NCBI RefSeq assembly: GCF_005116475.1
Contig: NZ_SWBO01000007.1
Coordinates: forward strand, 62,001 to 126,000
Reading direction: 5' to 3'
DNA length: 64,000 nucleotides
From: Pedobacter cryotolerans
Lineage (GTDB): Bacteria > Bacteroidota > Bacteroidia > Sphingobacteriales > Sphingobacteriaceae
In this document: positions 63,595 through 64,000 of the stretch, one piece after another
Position numbering within the stretch: position 1 is the first letter of the stretch
How the letters are laid out: each line of letters begins with the position of its first letter
Position numbers and translations under genes: made by a program
The notes under the pieces: generated by a model
Seen by the model: only the letters and a program-made list of their open reading frames with translations
Databases searched by the model: none
Told to the model about the DNA's origin: nothing

Positions 63595-64000
63595 TCTAAA
63601 GCAATAATACGAGGCTTTAAAAATGAAATGATTTTAGGCCAATCTTGTTGATTGAAAGCAGTAACATGAGTAATCGTTTTTGAAATTTTACTTAACGTAA
63701 CTCCATACTCATCCACCGCATTTGGCTCCCACTCCCATTGCTCATTTATTGCATCATTAAATAAGTTTTTAAAAGCTATAAATTGCTCAAAAAACAAAGT
63801 TCTAGTTGCAAAATCTGCGTGAGTGATGGCTATAGAAATAGTAGCATACTTTTGCTCGGCATTCATTTTAAAGAACACATTTTTAACACCTGTTTTATAG
63901 TTTACCCAATTAATCGGTAAGCCTTCGGCAGATAGAATGGGTTTCATGTACTTGCCAAATGTTATCCAAAATTGCTGGCGGAGTTTTGATGCTTCTTCTT
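63549..64000 (-). CDS. DUF4268 protein (partial, runs off right edge)
   Basis: The frame continues beyond 63947 to the window edge (EEASKLRQQFWITFGKYMKP), so the true start is outside. The visible 150 residues match DUF4268: WITFGKYMKPILSAEGLPIN, WVNYKTGVKNVFFKM and EWEPNAVDEYGVTLSKI. Function unknown; DUF4268 domains also occur in larger restriction or nuclease-related proteins, but this one seems to be a stand-alone unit. Its 3' end overlaps the TPR gene on the other strand. Confidence 0.85.
   Translation of the reverse strand, partial: EEASKLRQQFWITFGKYMKPILSAEGLPINWVNYKTGVKNVFFKMNAEQKYATISIAITHADFATRTLFFEQFIAFKNLFNDAINEQWEWEPNAVDEYGVTLSKISKTITHVTAFNQQDWPKIISFLKPRIIALDQFWTDVKPVFEDLG

Noticed and set aside
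1..64000. tRNA, rRNA, tmRNA, prophage or intact insertion sequence
   Set aside because: Reading both strands I saw no cloverleaf arms with CCA context, no rRNA segments, no integrase or transposase frames. A tRNAscan-SE and ISfinder run would settle this.

Overview
This is an AT-rich chromosomal segment from a Bacteroidota bacterium, most likely Sphingobacteriaceae (Pedobacter-like). The reasons are the gliding-type genes gldA, gldC, gldF and gldG; MiaE; HscA; a CcmE of the cysteine type; many DUF families typical of that group (DUF2339, DUF3810, DUF4268, DUF4870); promoter-like TAnnTTTG boxes instead of obvious Shine-Dalgarno sites; and intergenic spaces full of palindromic repeats. No rRNA or tRNA gene, CRISPR array, intact insertion sequence or prophage was seen.

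Layout. 1-8.5 kb is mainly minus strand: a DUF2520 Rossmann protein (cut by the left edge), then cytochrome c maturation genes ccmF and ccmE, msrA, a glutamate-type dehydrogenase, and ccmD-like, ccmC and ccmB. 8.5-16 kb holds ogt, gldC, a DEAD-box helicase, a class I dihydroorotase, a DUF3810 metalloprotein and miaE. 16-28 kb is a plus-strand run: glycosyltransferase, hscA, the DUF2339/DUF3999 pair, an esterase, a methyltransferase, a beta-lactamase-fold serine hydrolase and an S1/P1-like protein. 28-37.8 kb is minus strand: dedA, dnaN, gldG, gldF, a DUF4239 protein, two small outer-membrane barrels, a short gldA, a glycerophosphodiesterase and a patatin. 38-43.5 kb carries glyS, an ArsC-like protein, a C40 peptidase, a cation/proton antiporter and a GtrA protein.

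43.9-46.8 kb is an accessory patch with different codon usage (many GAC codons): a 76-residue protein made of two near-identical CxxC...C...H modules with its own terminator, a DUF262-DUF1524 nuclease of the GmrSD/SspE class, a long imperfect hairpin resembling a cassette boundary, and a PhyH-type oxygenase. This is the best candidate for a poorly described (defence-like) system.

47-58 kb is built around phenylalanine/tyrosine breakdown: a long phenylalanine hydroxylase, 4-hydroxyphenylpyruvate dioxygenase, homogentisate dioxygenase and a fumarylacetoacetase-family protein, interspersed with an SDR, a flavin reductase, a RelE/DUF2683 toxin-antitoxin pair and rpiA. 58-64 kb ends with a 38-residue membrane protein, a BrkB-family protein, an outer-membrane barrel, an orphan 7TM histidine kinase, a TPR protein and a DUF4268 protein cut by the right edge.

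The most striking non-coding signal is a family of nine related repeats (about 56-135 bp) with conserved outer arms and an exchangeable palindromic core. One copy has a second, GC-rich palindrome inserted cleanly into a conserved arm. A separate 285-bp element with perfect 26-bp inverted ends encloses three 67-bp tandem repeats.
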